Part shown: positions 32,230 through 43,200 of the stretch, one piece after another | Numbering within the stretch: position 1 is the first letter of the stretch | Layout: each line of letters opens with the position of its first letter | NCBI GenBank assembly: GCA_016165875.1 | Contig: JABBOT010000013.1 | Span: 13,778,014 to 13,842,013 of the forward strand | Length of the DNA stretch: 64,000 nucleotides | DNA from: Acanthopleura granulata | Lineage: Eukaryota > Mollusca > Polyplacophora > Chitonida > Chitonidae | Direction of reading: 5' to 3' | Translations under genes and position numbers: made by a program | Notes under the pieces: model-generated | What the model saw: only the letters and a program-made list of their open reading frames with translations | Told to the model about the DNA's origin: nothing | Databases searched by the model: none

Positions 32230-33160
32230 TGGTATGATGCCTACATGTGTTATATGTACACATACACAACAATGCGTGCACACGTGGAATACGGGGCGTA
32301 TCCATGGAGATTATAATGAAGGTACAAGTAGGTAATGATGCGTGTACATGTAAACCATAATGCATGTACACGAAGACTATATAGTCTATTATGCGCTTAG
32401 AACACTATAACGTGTGTAGGCCCAGACAGTAGTGCGTATACAAGTAGACCGTAATACTTGAGGATGTAGGTTGTGTAGACACTTGAATATTGTACAGAAA
32501 TCAAGAGGTTGACATTTTTAGTAAATAACTAAAACAACATTTGCAATCCGTTACATATAGGGAGAACAGTTTAATTGCTCTACTAAGCCATGAGAAAGAG
32601 TAAGTGTTGTAAAGAGATCCTCTCTACATCTCTTATCTGAACACAACGCCGAGCCCCACGAGGCAAGTTGGCCTACATGTAGTGGTGTAACTACAACAAC
32701 AGTATCAAGTGGTGAAGAAAACATATTTAATATCATCATTCATACAAAGACAAACACAAAAAAAGAAAAAAAAACAACAAAATAACACAAGCACACTACA
32801 AAGGCTATGGGTTGCTGTGGGATGCTATTATGTAACTTTCAGGACAAAAACTACTTACAGTTTGATCGTTAACCGTTTGGTCAAATACGCTTCACACCGC
32901 GGCTTTTATATGTTTTTCACTTTAAAGTTCATATTCCGTGAAAATAGGACTGACTTTCTCGGTGAAAATCCTTAAACTTTTTCACAAAGGAACTATAAAT
33001 GACTGGAATGAACGTTCAGTCACAGGACATGCCGATAAACCCAGCCGGTGACCTGATCTTGTTTCTCTCAAGGTCAACGTGAAAATACAAAAACATGACA
33101 TTTTTTTTATGAATCCAGGGTCAATCCCCTTTCTAATAATAATAATGTTTGTCCCGCAAT
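32230..33160. other. Non-coding interval
   Basis: Loose 20-30-base near-repeats (GTACACATACACAACAATGC, GCGTGTACATGTAAACC) occur at 32.25-32.45 kb, and A-rich sequence near 32.76 kb. No gene is visible. Confidence 0.4.
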
Positions 33161-33174
33161 GCTGTATGAGGTGG

Positions 33175-33290
33175 CTGTGAGTTCATGCTGGCTTCCAGCA
33201 GTCTACCAGCAACCTGCGGATGGTCGTGGGTTTCCCCCGGGCTTTCCTGGTTTCCTACCACCATAATGCTGGCTACTACCAGATACTGCT
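33175..33290 (-). mobile_element. Antisense SINE copy
   Basis: TCATGCTGGCTTCCAGCAGT, ACCAGCAACCTGCGGATGGT, CGTGGGTTTCCCCCGGGC and CCATAATGCTGGCTACTACC are the common SINE in reverse. Confidence 0.85.
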
Positions 33291-33619
33291 TCCGAATAGA
33301 AACTCACAAGCATGCCACAATTTAGCAGCTCCAATGCAGCTTGATTTAAGTGGTATTACAATCAATTTTATGGGAGCACTTAGACATCTTTGTTCTTCTT
33401 GAAAAAGAAACTTCTTCCAACAATAATATTACCTTTGTTCTGATCGATGGCAACATTATCAGGAAACGTCACATTGCTGCGATGAACTCGAATTATTTTA
33501 AGAATAGTGGCCGAAAGAACGACTAAGCCATCCTTCATCTTCTCCCTCTTCCATTTCTACCATCAAACAGCTGATTACCTTTATGAGCAAGTCTACATGC
33601 GCTACTTTTTTCAGCACTG

Positions 33620-33815
33620 ATAGACCTTTTTTAAGGAACGGTAAACTTTCTTTAGCATTTGCAGGCTTTCTTCAGCAATGGTAGACTTTCTTTAGAATTA
33701 GCAGGCATTCTTTACAATTGACAGGCTCTCTTCAGCATTCATTCGAAATGAATTCTTTATAGTAGACTTTCTTTGGCATTCAGGTGAATTCTTTAGCAAT
33801 GGTAGATTTTTTTAG
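33620..33815. repeat. TTCTTTAGCA-type degenerate tandem repeat
   Basis: GGTAGACTTTCTTTAGCATT, GCAGGCTTTCTTCAGCAATG, TAGCAGGCATTCTTTACAAT and similar 22-26-base units repeat about eight times. This is low-complexity DNA with no coding sign. Confidence 0.65.
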
Positions 33816-34046
33816 CACTCTATAACGTACATCGGACATCCGAATCCCAGATGTGTCTTAGACTTATTTCAGACATAGTTTTAACTTCGAAACAGTCCGC
33901 CACACTAAAACTGTGACTCTCCCTTAAAAAAGTTTTATTTAAATACCAAGAGCTGTTAAATCTTCGTGGCAAAAAATGTTTAATTGTTGTTTTAAGTTCA
34001 AATGTGAATCAGTGTGATCTATGTCTAAAGAGAGAGCTTCGAGATC

Positions 34047-34352
34047 CTGGAGCCAGGGGCCCATTACACTAAACTCGACTAAAGCAAAATGGCTTAAATT
34101 TGTAAACTGGTTTAGCTGAATCGGCCTCTTGGGCGGATTCCACGAAACATTGCTTAGCCAATAAAACTGACCTATGACACCGAAACTGGCTAAGCCACAT
34201 CAAAACTGACTTACTGAATTCCACAAAACTAAGCCGGTCACATTTTGCTCTGTGAAATTGATTTAAACAGTTAAATAACACTGGTTCAGCTAAGCCACTC
34301 TACTAACTTAAGTCATTTTGTTTAAGTCGAGTTTCGTGGAACTGGCCCCAGG
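34047..34352. mobile_element. MITE with about 45-base terminal inverted repeats
   Basis: The left end CTGGAGCCAGGGGCCCATTA, then ACACTAAACTCGACTAAAGC, matches the reverse complement of the right end CCTGGGGCCAGTTCCACGAA, then ACTCGACTTAAACAAAATGA. The element is about 305 bases with no coding capacity, so it is a non-autonomous DNA transposon. The GGGGCCAGTTYCACGAA end type is widespread in invertebrate MITEs; the superfamily is not assigned. Confidence 0.8.
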
Positions 34353-34359
34353 AAATGAC

Positions 34360-35740
34360 ACAGGCTTTATAAGCTTAGGTCTAAACAAATACAGACACCC
34401 TTGTTATCTATTCCAACATACATCAGGGGTAGATAAAGTTTATTTCTATTCCAACATATCACAAAGTCTCCAAAATTCAAGAAACTTCAGATAGAAGAAA
34501 AGGTTGAAAACACCAGGTGTCCACATCTGTTCACAGTCGATGGAACCCTTTTCGCGGAGGAGAGAAGGAAGACAAAAGACAGGGAATATTCTTCTTCGCC
34601 CCTTAAGTTTCATCATACATATTAATCACCTAAGGTGTTGGTAATGTTCCTATGGACAGTATAAGTTCCATGTACACATTTGTGTGTTGTACAGTAACAG
34701 ACAGAAATCTTTCATCGGGAACTTGGTCTTTTTCTCTGCACTTCTTCCATATCAGGATAAGTACCACGTGAGTTAATGGTAACCAATGGCTGGGCTCGTT
34801 GTTTAGATGCCCTCGGCTGTCATCTGCAGCAAACAAAGTTAGCACTGAAAGTTAGCATTTTGAAATCTACATGACTAAGATAGATCCATGGCTATCAATG
34901 TATGCATACACAGCAAAGTTATTGTGTCTGGGCGCAGATTTTACCTGGTTGGCACTAGTCCCAAATTGCTCTCCATCTGCTCTCCAACGAGCGACAGCCC
35001 AATACAAAAGAGAAGTTGGAGTCCTTTGGGGCTAGGCTGGCTCTAGTCCTTCCTTGCCTATAAAATCTTTCAAGCTACCCAAATTTAGATTAGACACTGC
35101 GCACCTTTTACGAATATTGTACTGGGAGTCTTAACGGTGCTGGTTGTCACTTCGAAAAAATGCCTGAACCTGCATGCCAGCTTCCATGATTTCACCCGTG
35201 AACGCGCAATCGCGCTAAATTTGGTGTCAATGTAGCCATTCATATACCTGCAGACGAGGTCAGTTTTACCTCAGCTCACCAATAAGCCGCCTTTTATGGC
35301 ATGTAAGGGTGTGGAAAGCTCTGCCGGACAGGCGATACCTTTTTGATAGCTGAGGGGTATGGCTATGCAATACCCATCAAATATCAAAATTATAAAAATA
35401 AAGTATTTATAGGCAGTGTCGAACTAGGCTGGCTCAATCACAGATGACTACCTGTGCTGATTAAATTAAGAAGAGTTGATTTTAGAAAAAGAAAAATGAC
35501 TGCTAATCCGTATACCTGTAACTAGTGCTCGTATCTCATGGTTTGATATTTTGTGTATGTTATGGTCAGTCACCCTTATAAACCTTTTGAAGGTTTTCCA
35601 TTCATGATTTGTTCATAGCCAGACTCGAGCAATTAATGGAGGTGTTCGAACTGTCAAAATAAGGCAAGTCATACATACATGCATATATTGGTTTACATGG
35701 CAACTCCATTCCATGGAATGATTTGCGCCAAGGCAGTAGG
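34360..35740. other. Non-coding interval left of the LINE
   Basis: It may include the 3' tail of the LINE (right part). I found no clear poly(A) tail or target-site duplication. No gene is supported. Confidence 0.35.
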
Positions 35741-35747
35741 GTGTGTT

Positions 35748-36160
35748 TCAGGGATTTAGGCTGAGATTAGAGGTGACATCACGCAGCCTCAGGGCTCGTT
35801 TGGCTAGTCTAGCTGCTCCTTCATTACAAAGCACCCCAGAATGCCTAGGAACCCAAGCGAAGCAAATGTCAAGACCAGCAAAGGATAGAGAGGACGACAG
35901 AAAAACTACTTCGTGCAGGACAGGGTAGCATTTTGTCCACTTAAATGACGTCATTGACTGTAAAGCACTAAGAGAATCTGTGAATATAACAGCTCTTAAT
36001 GGTCTTAAATCCAAAAGAAAGAGCAGAGCATTCTCCGACAATCTAAGAACTTTTTTGATATCGCAATTCTGGCAGGCAAACCGAAGCCCCAACCTTACCG
36101 GTAGCAGGGCACTTAGAGGCATCGGTATAAATTTGCATGTATGCAGACCAATTGTCACTT
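35748..36160 (-). pseudogene. LINE RNase H domain
   Basis: The domain starts in the end of the preceding frame with IYTDASKCPATGKVGASVCL (first catalytic Asp in YTDAS). After a frameshift it continues with LRAVIFTDSLSALQSM (third-motif Asp) and ICFAWVPRHSGVLCNEGAAR. In active relatives the last block reads roughly GNE.AD; here Gly is Cys and the Asp of the AD pair is Ala, so the active site is damaged. Confidence 0.8.
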
Positions 36161-37509
36161 ACGTATTCGTTAGAAATCACAGAAATATGGTGAGGACCTG
36201 AGAGTGCAGTTCCATGGATACAGATGGTGGTTGGGACTTCAAGGGGGGAGATAAACGTCCTTCTGTAAATGTACGATATTGACCCCAGTACTCTGCAAAA
36301 TATCCTGGGCACGAACATTGAAAGGCTGTGACTTTTTTTTGCATTATAGAGAGAATCATAACAAGATGGTGAAAACACTGAACTGGCTGAATTATGTAGA
36401 GAGCTTCCTAACTTCATCCCAAATTTTGTTGTGCGCAGTTTGCGTCTAATTGAGAGATGCCATTCCTGGCAGTGGTCCTGCAGGACATTTAAAGGAGTAG
36501 TTTTCATCGCTCCAATGCAAATTCGTAACGCTGTACATTGGATAGAGTCAAGTCTAGATTTTAAAGTATCGTAGGCCGAATCAAAAACTTCACATCCACT
36601 CTGCACGTCTGAAAGTATATTATTTTTAGTTAGAAACCACACAAGTGTGGAGTTTACTATGGTCTCCATCGTTTTAAACAGCACTAATGTTAATGCTATT
36701 GGGCGGTATGACCACGGCTCTGAAGCATTCTTTCCTGACTTAGCAATAGATATCACAGTGGCTGTTTTCCAGCACGCTGTGAGACTCATTCTTGACCAAA
36801 TAGTGTTGAACAACAACAACATAATTTTAAGGCATTCATCAGGTAGGTTTTTTAACATAGAATATACCGCGTCCTCTTCTGGTGTGGAATCTTTTTTCCT
36901 ACTCAGAACTTGCTTAAGTTCCAGGAGAGAAAATTCGCCATTAATGGCCAGATCATGAAACAAAATATTTTCAAACTATGGAGTAGCTCTTGTTGCTCTT
37001 TGTGTTTGATAAAATCAGAATCAAATTAGCTAGAATCTGAAACATGAGCAAACTTTTCCCCTAGCGGATTACACATATCAAAGTCACTAACACAAGATGA
37101 ATTATCAGATATCTATGTAGGAATATTTTTAGACTTCTTAGCACCATTTACTGCCTTTGCCTGGGCCGATATTCTCTTTAGTGGTGTTGAACTAGTAATA
37201 CCAGAGCAGTACTTTCGCCAGTAGGCTTTCTGGGCTTGCTTGATTGTATGCTGCGCAATAGCCTTACATTTCCGATAAAAAAACGATATCGTTGATCAGA
37301 CTGGTGTGAGACGCTCTGTTCTTAGCTCTCTTACCCTGACGTATGATATCAGCACACTCTGTCGTCCACCGTGGAACTGGGGGCTTCGACCAGACCGCCC
37401 CTGAAGGCATCGAGATGGAGACACTGGCTGCAGAGTTGATAGCGCCTATAATGTTGCTAATAAATTGATCGATGTTATCAGAAACAACAGATTCATTCAA
37501 TAACGACAA
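36161..37509 (-). pseudogene. LINE reverse transcriptase, catalytic core deleted
   Basis: A linker frame (37,264-37,509) has PPVPRWTTECADIIRQGKRA. The next (36,043-36,963) has LPDECLKIMLLLFNTIW, ATVISIAKSGKNASEPWSYR and PIALTLVLFKTMETIVN, the fingers motifs of LINE polymerases. After ILSDVQSG it moves directly to CEVFDSAYDTLKSRLDSIQ and ALRICIGAMKTTPLNV, which normally follow the palm. The segment with the A motif and F/Y-A-D-D box is missing, yet the junction is in frame over a 306-codon ORF. The element cannot encode an active polymerase. Confidence 0.85.
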
Positions 37510-37568
37510 GTATTCAGTGACATAGGTATTCCAATCAGCTCTTTGTATTTTTCATCTAGGCTGGTTAT

Positions 37569-38252
37569 CTACATCATTATAGTGTGGTGATATCCCAAAT
37601 GTAGCAACCACAGGGTAGTGGTCACTTCCATTAGGTGAATAGTAATCCACATACCATGAAAAACCAGGACATAACTCGTTGGAAAGCAAAGTCGAATCAA
37701 GGCAGATAACTTACCAGAGCGGACGTCGAGTCTCGTTCCACATCCGTCATTTAACATAATTAGGTCATTGTCTTCAATGAAGTCTTCAACTACAGAACCA
37801 ATGGCATCAGTAGATGAGCTACCCCACAACATATTATGTGCATTAAAATTCCCACAGATTATTTTAGGGCCCTTAGCAGTCGATACAATGGCACTGGGCT
37901 CAGAAATATCTAGTCTATTACAAGTGTTGTATAGGTTTACTACATTCACATTCGTCCCTCTGTTAGGAAAATTTGAAATCCCTAGACTTCAATACTGCGA
38001 AATTCTGAGAAGCAAATTTCCGTGAACGAAATACAACTTTTCATTGGCCATGCCAATTCTGTCAGTTCTTTTCATGACATATCCTGGGAATGTAGGGTTA
38101 TACCTAGGTTTAGGAAATGTTTCTTGGAGACAATCTACATCAGGCTCAACATTAAAATCAGCTAAGAAAACTTTGAATTCTTGACCATGAGCAAACAATG
38201 ACTGAATGTTTTGATACAGTATACAGAAAGCCATCGTGAGAAATATAAACAC
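37569..38252 (-). pseudogene. LINE apurinic-type endonuclease
   Basis: Two frames make up the domain. The first (37,989-38,252) has ILYQNIQSLFAHGQEFKVFL and PDVDCLQETF, matching the N-Q-S and L-Q-E-T metal site of AP-like LINE endonucleases. The second (37,569-37,949) has VVNLYNTCN, KIICGNFNAHNMLWGSSSTD (usually G-D-F-N-A-H, here GNF) and IMLNDGCGTRLD. The frameshift between them and the changed Asp indicate inactivation. Confidence 0.85.
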
Positions 38253-38282
38253 ATGGATATTTTAGATTTCTTGTATAATCCA

Positions 38283-38800
38283 TTATTTACCGGCGATTTT
38301 CTTTTGCTTCAGCAGAGCCACAAGCTCTGAGGGAACAAAGGTCTCACTACCAAAATGGCGACGAGCGCAGTCAGCGATGAAACTGATAGCTTCCGAGGTA
38401 TTAAGACCTTTAGCGCAATGAAATAAACTTTCCGAACAGTAGTCTGTCTGGATAGCCATGTCATTGTCAGTCTGTACGCAAGTAGAATTAGTTTCTGGTC
38501 TGGGTTTAGGGATAGGTGGTTCCTGGTGTGACACGCTCAAGGCCTCTCGGTGCCTGGGAACACTCTGCATTGTTTTGGTCGGACTGTACATGGTCGGGAT
38601 AAGTGTGTTCGGGACGAGCGTCGCGGACAGATTTTAAAGCTGCGGAGTACGAAACATTCTCGGTAATTCTGATACACTGAGCCTTACTTGCCTCCTTCCT
38701 GGCAGGACAGCCGCCATAAGCAGCACCATGGCTACCTCCACAGTTGACACATTTGGGGGGGGGGCTATGTTTGGACATTGCTCATAGTCAAGAAAGCCAC
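38283..38800 (-). pseudogene. LINE ORF1 zinc-knuckle region
   Basis: The frame at 38,506-38,778 has CVNCGGSHGAAYGGC (C-x2-C-x3-H-x6-C), preceded by DYEQCPN and followed by RITENVSYSAALKSV. A second overlapping frame (38,283-38,591) carries the rest, with QEPPIPKPRPETNSTCVQTD and a helical C-terminus before a TAG/TAA end near the endonuclease start. ORF1 proteins bind element RNA; this one lacks its N-terminal part. Confidence 0.8.
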
Positions 38801-39502
38801 CACAGCGGAGTTAACAATAATTCTGTACTATGAAAGTCCTTCCACTTTGTGAAAGACATAGATGAAGTTATTACTGTATAGTCAGACTGACCGGATTATT
38901 CAGTAGTACGACCCGGCTTTTAACCCGGCTGGAAACTTTCTGAACTAACATCCGAAGCGAACGAGTTAGGTGCGCTATTGGAAGCGAACTCAGTCAGGGC
39001 AGCATTCAAACCGGATTTGGTGCGTTCTTCAATATGTTACAAATAACAAAAACAAGATATCAATAAGGAAACAAGGATGATCTATTTTTATATGTATTCT
39101 TTATTCTTCCCAAAAAAAAATTCACAAGGACAAACCACATATTATCTAACCCAACAGTGTTATTTGTTTGGGTAATTTTACAAGAAAACTAACAACAGTT
39201 ATCTGATATATCAATCATCTAGCACGCTAACTGAAATACCTTTCTAAATGGAAACAAAGACTGAAAACAAATACAGTGTACTGGTACACGCATACGAATT
39301 ATAAAAAGCCATTTTCTACAGCCGTAAAAACGGACGTAAAAACCACAGTACATCATAAAATGTGGTTGTTCTTGATATTAATGAAATACATAGAACACCA
39401 ATTTATAAACTTGATGGATTCATGGAAACTTTCAAATCCTTTACTGTTAACTAACATGCAATTTAAAAACAACAAGCAATGAGATTGCTGGTGTACACTG
39501 AC

Positions 39503-39820
39503 TTACAAACACAACAGCACAGAGAATGGGCCGTAGCCATTCCCCGGTATATGCATACTCTGTTGTGCCACTGTGCAGTAAACCAGAGCTTGTTTTGTTG
39601 AAACTTTGATGTATTTGATTAGTATTTTATAATATATTTTATCAAAAGTTTGAGAACCAGTTGGGTTATTCTTTAAAATTGTAGGATGGTTACAAAGTCC
39701 GCTGTTTTTAAATAAAACATTTCTTTTGGCGAACTTTCGCGATCTGCACAAACCGTTTGACCACTGTACAATGTACTTCTCAGTTGATGAGTTAAGTGTG
39801 ATGAGTACAAATGAAGGCAA
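39503..39820 (-). other. Shared open frame downstream of the CARD gene (unit B)
   Basis: This is the counterpart of 806-1,105. It is open for 105 codons and is extended at the end because the stop after HIPGNG is changed to Tyr. Relative to A, it lacks four codons in frame. There is no ATG start and no recognised domain. Confidence 0.2.
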
Positions 39821-40118
39821 GCCACCAGCTAGAACCGAGAATTTTCTACTTTTGTTAAACTTGATTTTACTGTGAAGAAGATTTATTTTAAAGAATTCAT
39901 TGCATTTCTAACAAAATCCATTAATCTGGTTGTAGTGGTAGCTGGTGATATATTCATCTTTGGTTCAGATTCCTCAACAAGAAAACGACTATGAACACAC
40001 TTCAAAAATCCTTACACATGTTAACATCTGTGTCTTCTAACTGAAAGAAGTACACTTTCTTGTACGCTTTCGAGGTCTAGTACTATACGTTGAGCTTACG
40101 CATGTGGATCTATTACTA

Positions 40119-40224
40119 TCTCACCGGACCCATACGGGAGACTCTAGGTTAGTCGCCTTTTACGACAAGCTCGCCTAGAGAGCTGAGGCCCTATTCTTTC
40201 GCCCGGGAACCCCACGGCCGGTTA
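40119..40224. repeat. Interspersed repeat forming the proximal 3' UTR of CARD gene B
   Basis: This is the same repeat as at 1,401-1,508 (TTAGTCGCCTTTTACGACAA core), at the same distance from the stop codon. Confidence 0.7.
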
Positions 40225-40236
40225 TAGTCATAAGTA

Positions 40237-43200
40237 TTACTCGTAACTCTCCTCATTCATGGGCTCTTCCTCAGATTTCAAAGGTTGATGCATGTCCTTT
40301 CCATACACGGCTTTTATTAAGTCCTTAAGTTCCTTAAGTACCCCTTTAATACAGAAAGTTTCACAGTGTGACTTGTTGTCACGATGCAAACCTTTATGCC
40401 TTTCCTCTCTAATCGCTTTGTATGTTATCCGATAGCCATGACTGAAATTACCATAGGGACCCCCAAATGGCATGTATGCGTTACCAATGCTCCTTGCTAC
40501 GTTTCTTTCGGGTATTTTGTACCCATTATGTCTATTGCAATTATTATCTGAATTTACAACCGTTTCCTCATCAATATCTTGTAACTTATTTGCGAAGCGT
40601 TTAACATAAAACATAAAATTAGTTATTATTTTATTCTCTCCAAATAAATCAGCCTTACTCAGTAAGAGTAACAGATGTTCTAGAGAACCCTCATCGCTAA
40701 AGAACACATCATCGCTCAGCACATAAAAATTGCGGCTAGGGTGAAAATATCTATATCCTTCCATCTCAGGGTTTTTATAGAGGTAACCCACACCAATATT
40801 TATCTTAAAATAACCACATTCTTTGTGGTTATAAATATCCTTATAAATATCCTTAACATTTTTTTGTAGATTGGGAAATGTTGTGAATGGAAAGTTATAT
40901 TCCCTCTCATTATTTCTAAGTGAGATAGTAACGTTTGGCTCGATGAATTGCCAGTGCTTCCGGTAGGCCTCGTGCAGTTCCGCATGTCCCAGTAGAGGTA
41001 GATTTCTTTCCCTCAACATCACATAGTCTCCAAATTTCAAATCTCCCATCTGCATTGCAGTTTGTAGGTTTTCTAGCTTGTCATTAGCCTATGAAAATGA
41101 ATAGCATAAAATATGAATGTCACTGTATCGTGCTACAACTGCAGATATAAAGAATGAATGACTGAACCTTGTTTTGTTTATTCATTTATCTGATTAGAGT
41201 TTTACGCCGTACTCAAAAACATTTTTCTAACATAAAGGCGGCCCGCATTATGGTAACTGGAACCCACCACGACCCGCTGGTCACTGGCATGCCTTAATTC
41301 CACGTGCGACGCTGTTATTTTCATATATTTTCAAAGTTTTGCCATAATCTAATCTTAATAAATGAAATTTATTTTATATTTCTTGCTATATCATTTCACA
41401 ACTGTGTGGCTCTAGACTTGGATGTGAGGAAATATTCGTGAATGGCAATGCATTTTTTTTGCTGTGAGGAGCTTCATTTAACCAACTGTAGTTCTGGTGA
41501 TGTAAAAGCAAGGCAAAACAATCATAATTATGACGTAATTATGAGCCAACGAAATTTGGTCTCAAAACCAAGCTTGTAGACCTTAACATTACGAATCAGA
41601 AAGAGTATTATACCTGCATGTCTTTGTAATAATACGGACAGTCTAACATATCCGTCAGTAGAGATACTTATGCTGATATGTCACTCATGAAAGGTAATTT
41701 TGGTACAGCCTATGAGTGATTTTACACATGGCTGAATATGGGCGACATGTGAAAAGAAATGTACTCTATAAGACTAAATGCCACGATTAGAGTCGAGATT
41801 GATCCTTCCTCTCACTGCTTATACCCTTGATGCCTGTATGTATATAAAGCTGATAAGAATCTACATATCGTTAAAGTTAGTGAAGAGACAAACTGTTTAA
41901 TTTACGCAAGTTTGAGAAGAACTTTTATCCACATTTTTGAAAGACACCGTACGAAGTTCCCTGTTCGTTTCTTCGTAACTGCTGTCAGTGTGATTGGTCA
42001 TCTTCGCTGTATCCTCTTTTGTTAATAGAGTGGTCTGTTGAACGAAGAACGTTGTAAACTGAACATACATTTATTTAAAAGAGTTCTAGCCATATGTTTT
42101 CTTTATTGCGGGAGTTTTAGCACCTTATCGATTGTAGTAGTAAATCTCTCGCAGAAATCCATACCTATCCAAAAGACTCTGCTATTACAGGAATGGGCTT
42201 TAAAGTGAAAAAAGGAGAAGAAGGCCTGTTTCGAATCTGAGTTACATACGTTGCTATCGCTGATTTTCTCATTTTGTTCTCTGGATTTAAAAGAGAAAAG
42301 TCGTGGAAAATTTGAGGAACTGAATTTATTTATTTATTTGACTGGTGTTTTACACCATACTCAAGAATCTTTCACTTATACGAAGGCGGTTGAGGAACTA
42401 GAACGTACGGCCTGTAAGAACAGGCGAATAACACATGTAAGAGATTGAATGAGTGAGTGCGGTCTAACGTCGTACTTAACAATTTTCCAATCATATGACG
42501 ACGAGGAGTCCTGATGATGTGTGAATAAATAATGTATCCTCTTGTGGTAGGGCGAGTCTATGCCGCCAAAGAACGGCCACCACTGAAACTTCATTCCGAA
42601 GACACCAGACATGACACCCCGCCTAGTCATATTATACTGACACCGGGATGACGAGTTCTGTTTCCTGGGCCTAACCTGTCAATTCTAAGCGCCTAGTGAG
42701 GCAGCAACAAGTACCATTTTTAATGGTGCCGACACCAGCTTCAACCTGGATCTTCCGACCTCGTGGCGGACATTCTAATCACTAGACCATCGAGGCCGTC
42801 GTAACAGAGTTAAGCACTCCTATCTAGGAAAACAGACTTCAATCAAATTTGAAAAATTGGGATATTTTTGGTTTGGGTATATTTTTTTTCCTGTGATGTA
42901 TAATCCTTGGTGAGTATTGCTGAGCTATTTGCACGATTACATTGTATTGCAACGCACATCGCATGACACATTGTTTAAGGTGGAGAAAGTTATATATTTT
43001 TATGAGAAGTATTATTTATTTTATTTATTTCATTGGTACTATACGCCGTACTCAAGAATATTTCATTTGTACGACGGCGGCCAACATTATGGTGGGAGGA
43101 AACGGGGCAGAGCCCGGAGGAAACCACGACCATTTCCGCAGGTTGCTCGTAGACCTCCCCAAGTATACTTAGTCTGAAGTTACGCATGTAAAGTACTAAT

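Larger units (their letters stand above)
35743..38800 (-). mobile_element. Decayed, internally deleted non-LTR retrotransposon (I/jockey-like LINE)
   Basis: On the minus strand, in order, are an ORF1 zinc knuckle, an AP endonuclease, part of a reverse transcriptase and an RNase H domain. The gene order with a C-terminal RNase H fits the I/Nimb-type LINE group; a jockey-like ORF1 is also consistent. About 3 kb remains of an expected 5-6 kb. The frame changes several times, and the catalytic core of the polymerase is absent. Its 5' end lies directly against unit B of the segmental duplication. Confidence 0.88.

Noticed and set aside
42690..42805. tRNA-like sequence with A-box TGGTCTAGTGATTAGA
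   Set aside because: It is the head of a SINE; the B box is degenerate and no cloverleaf or anticodon arm can be drawn with confidence.
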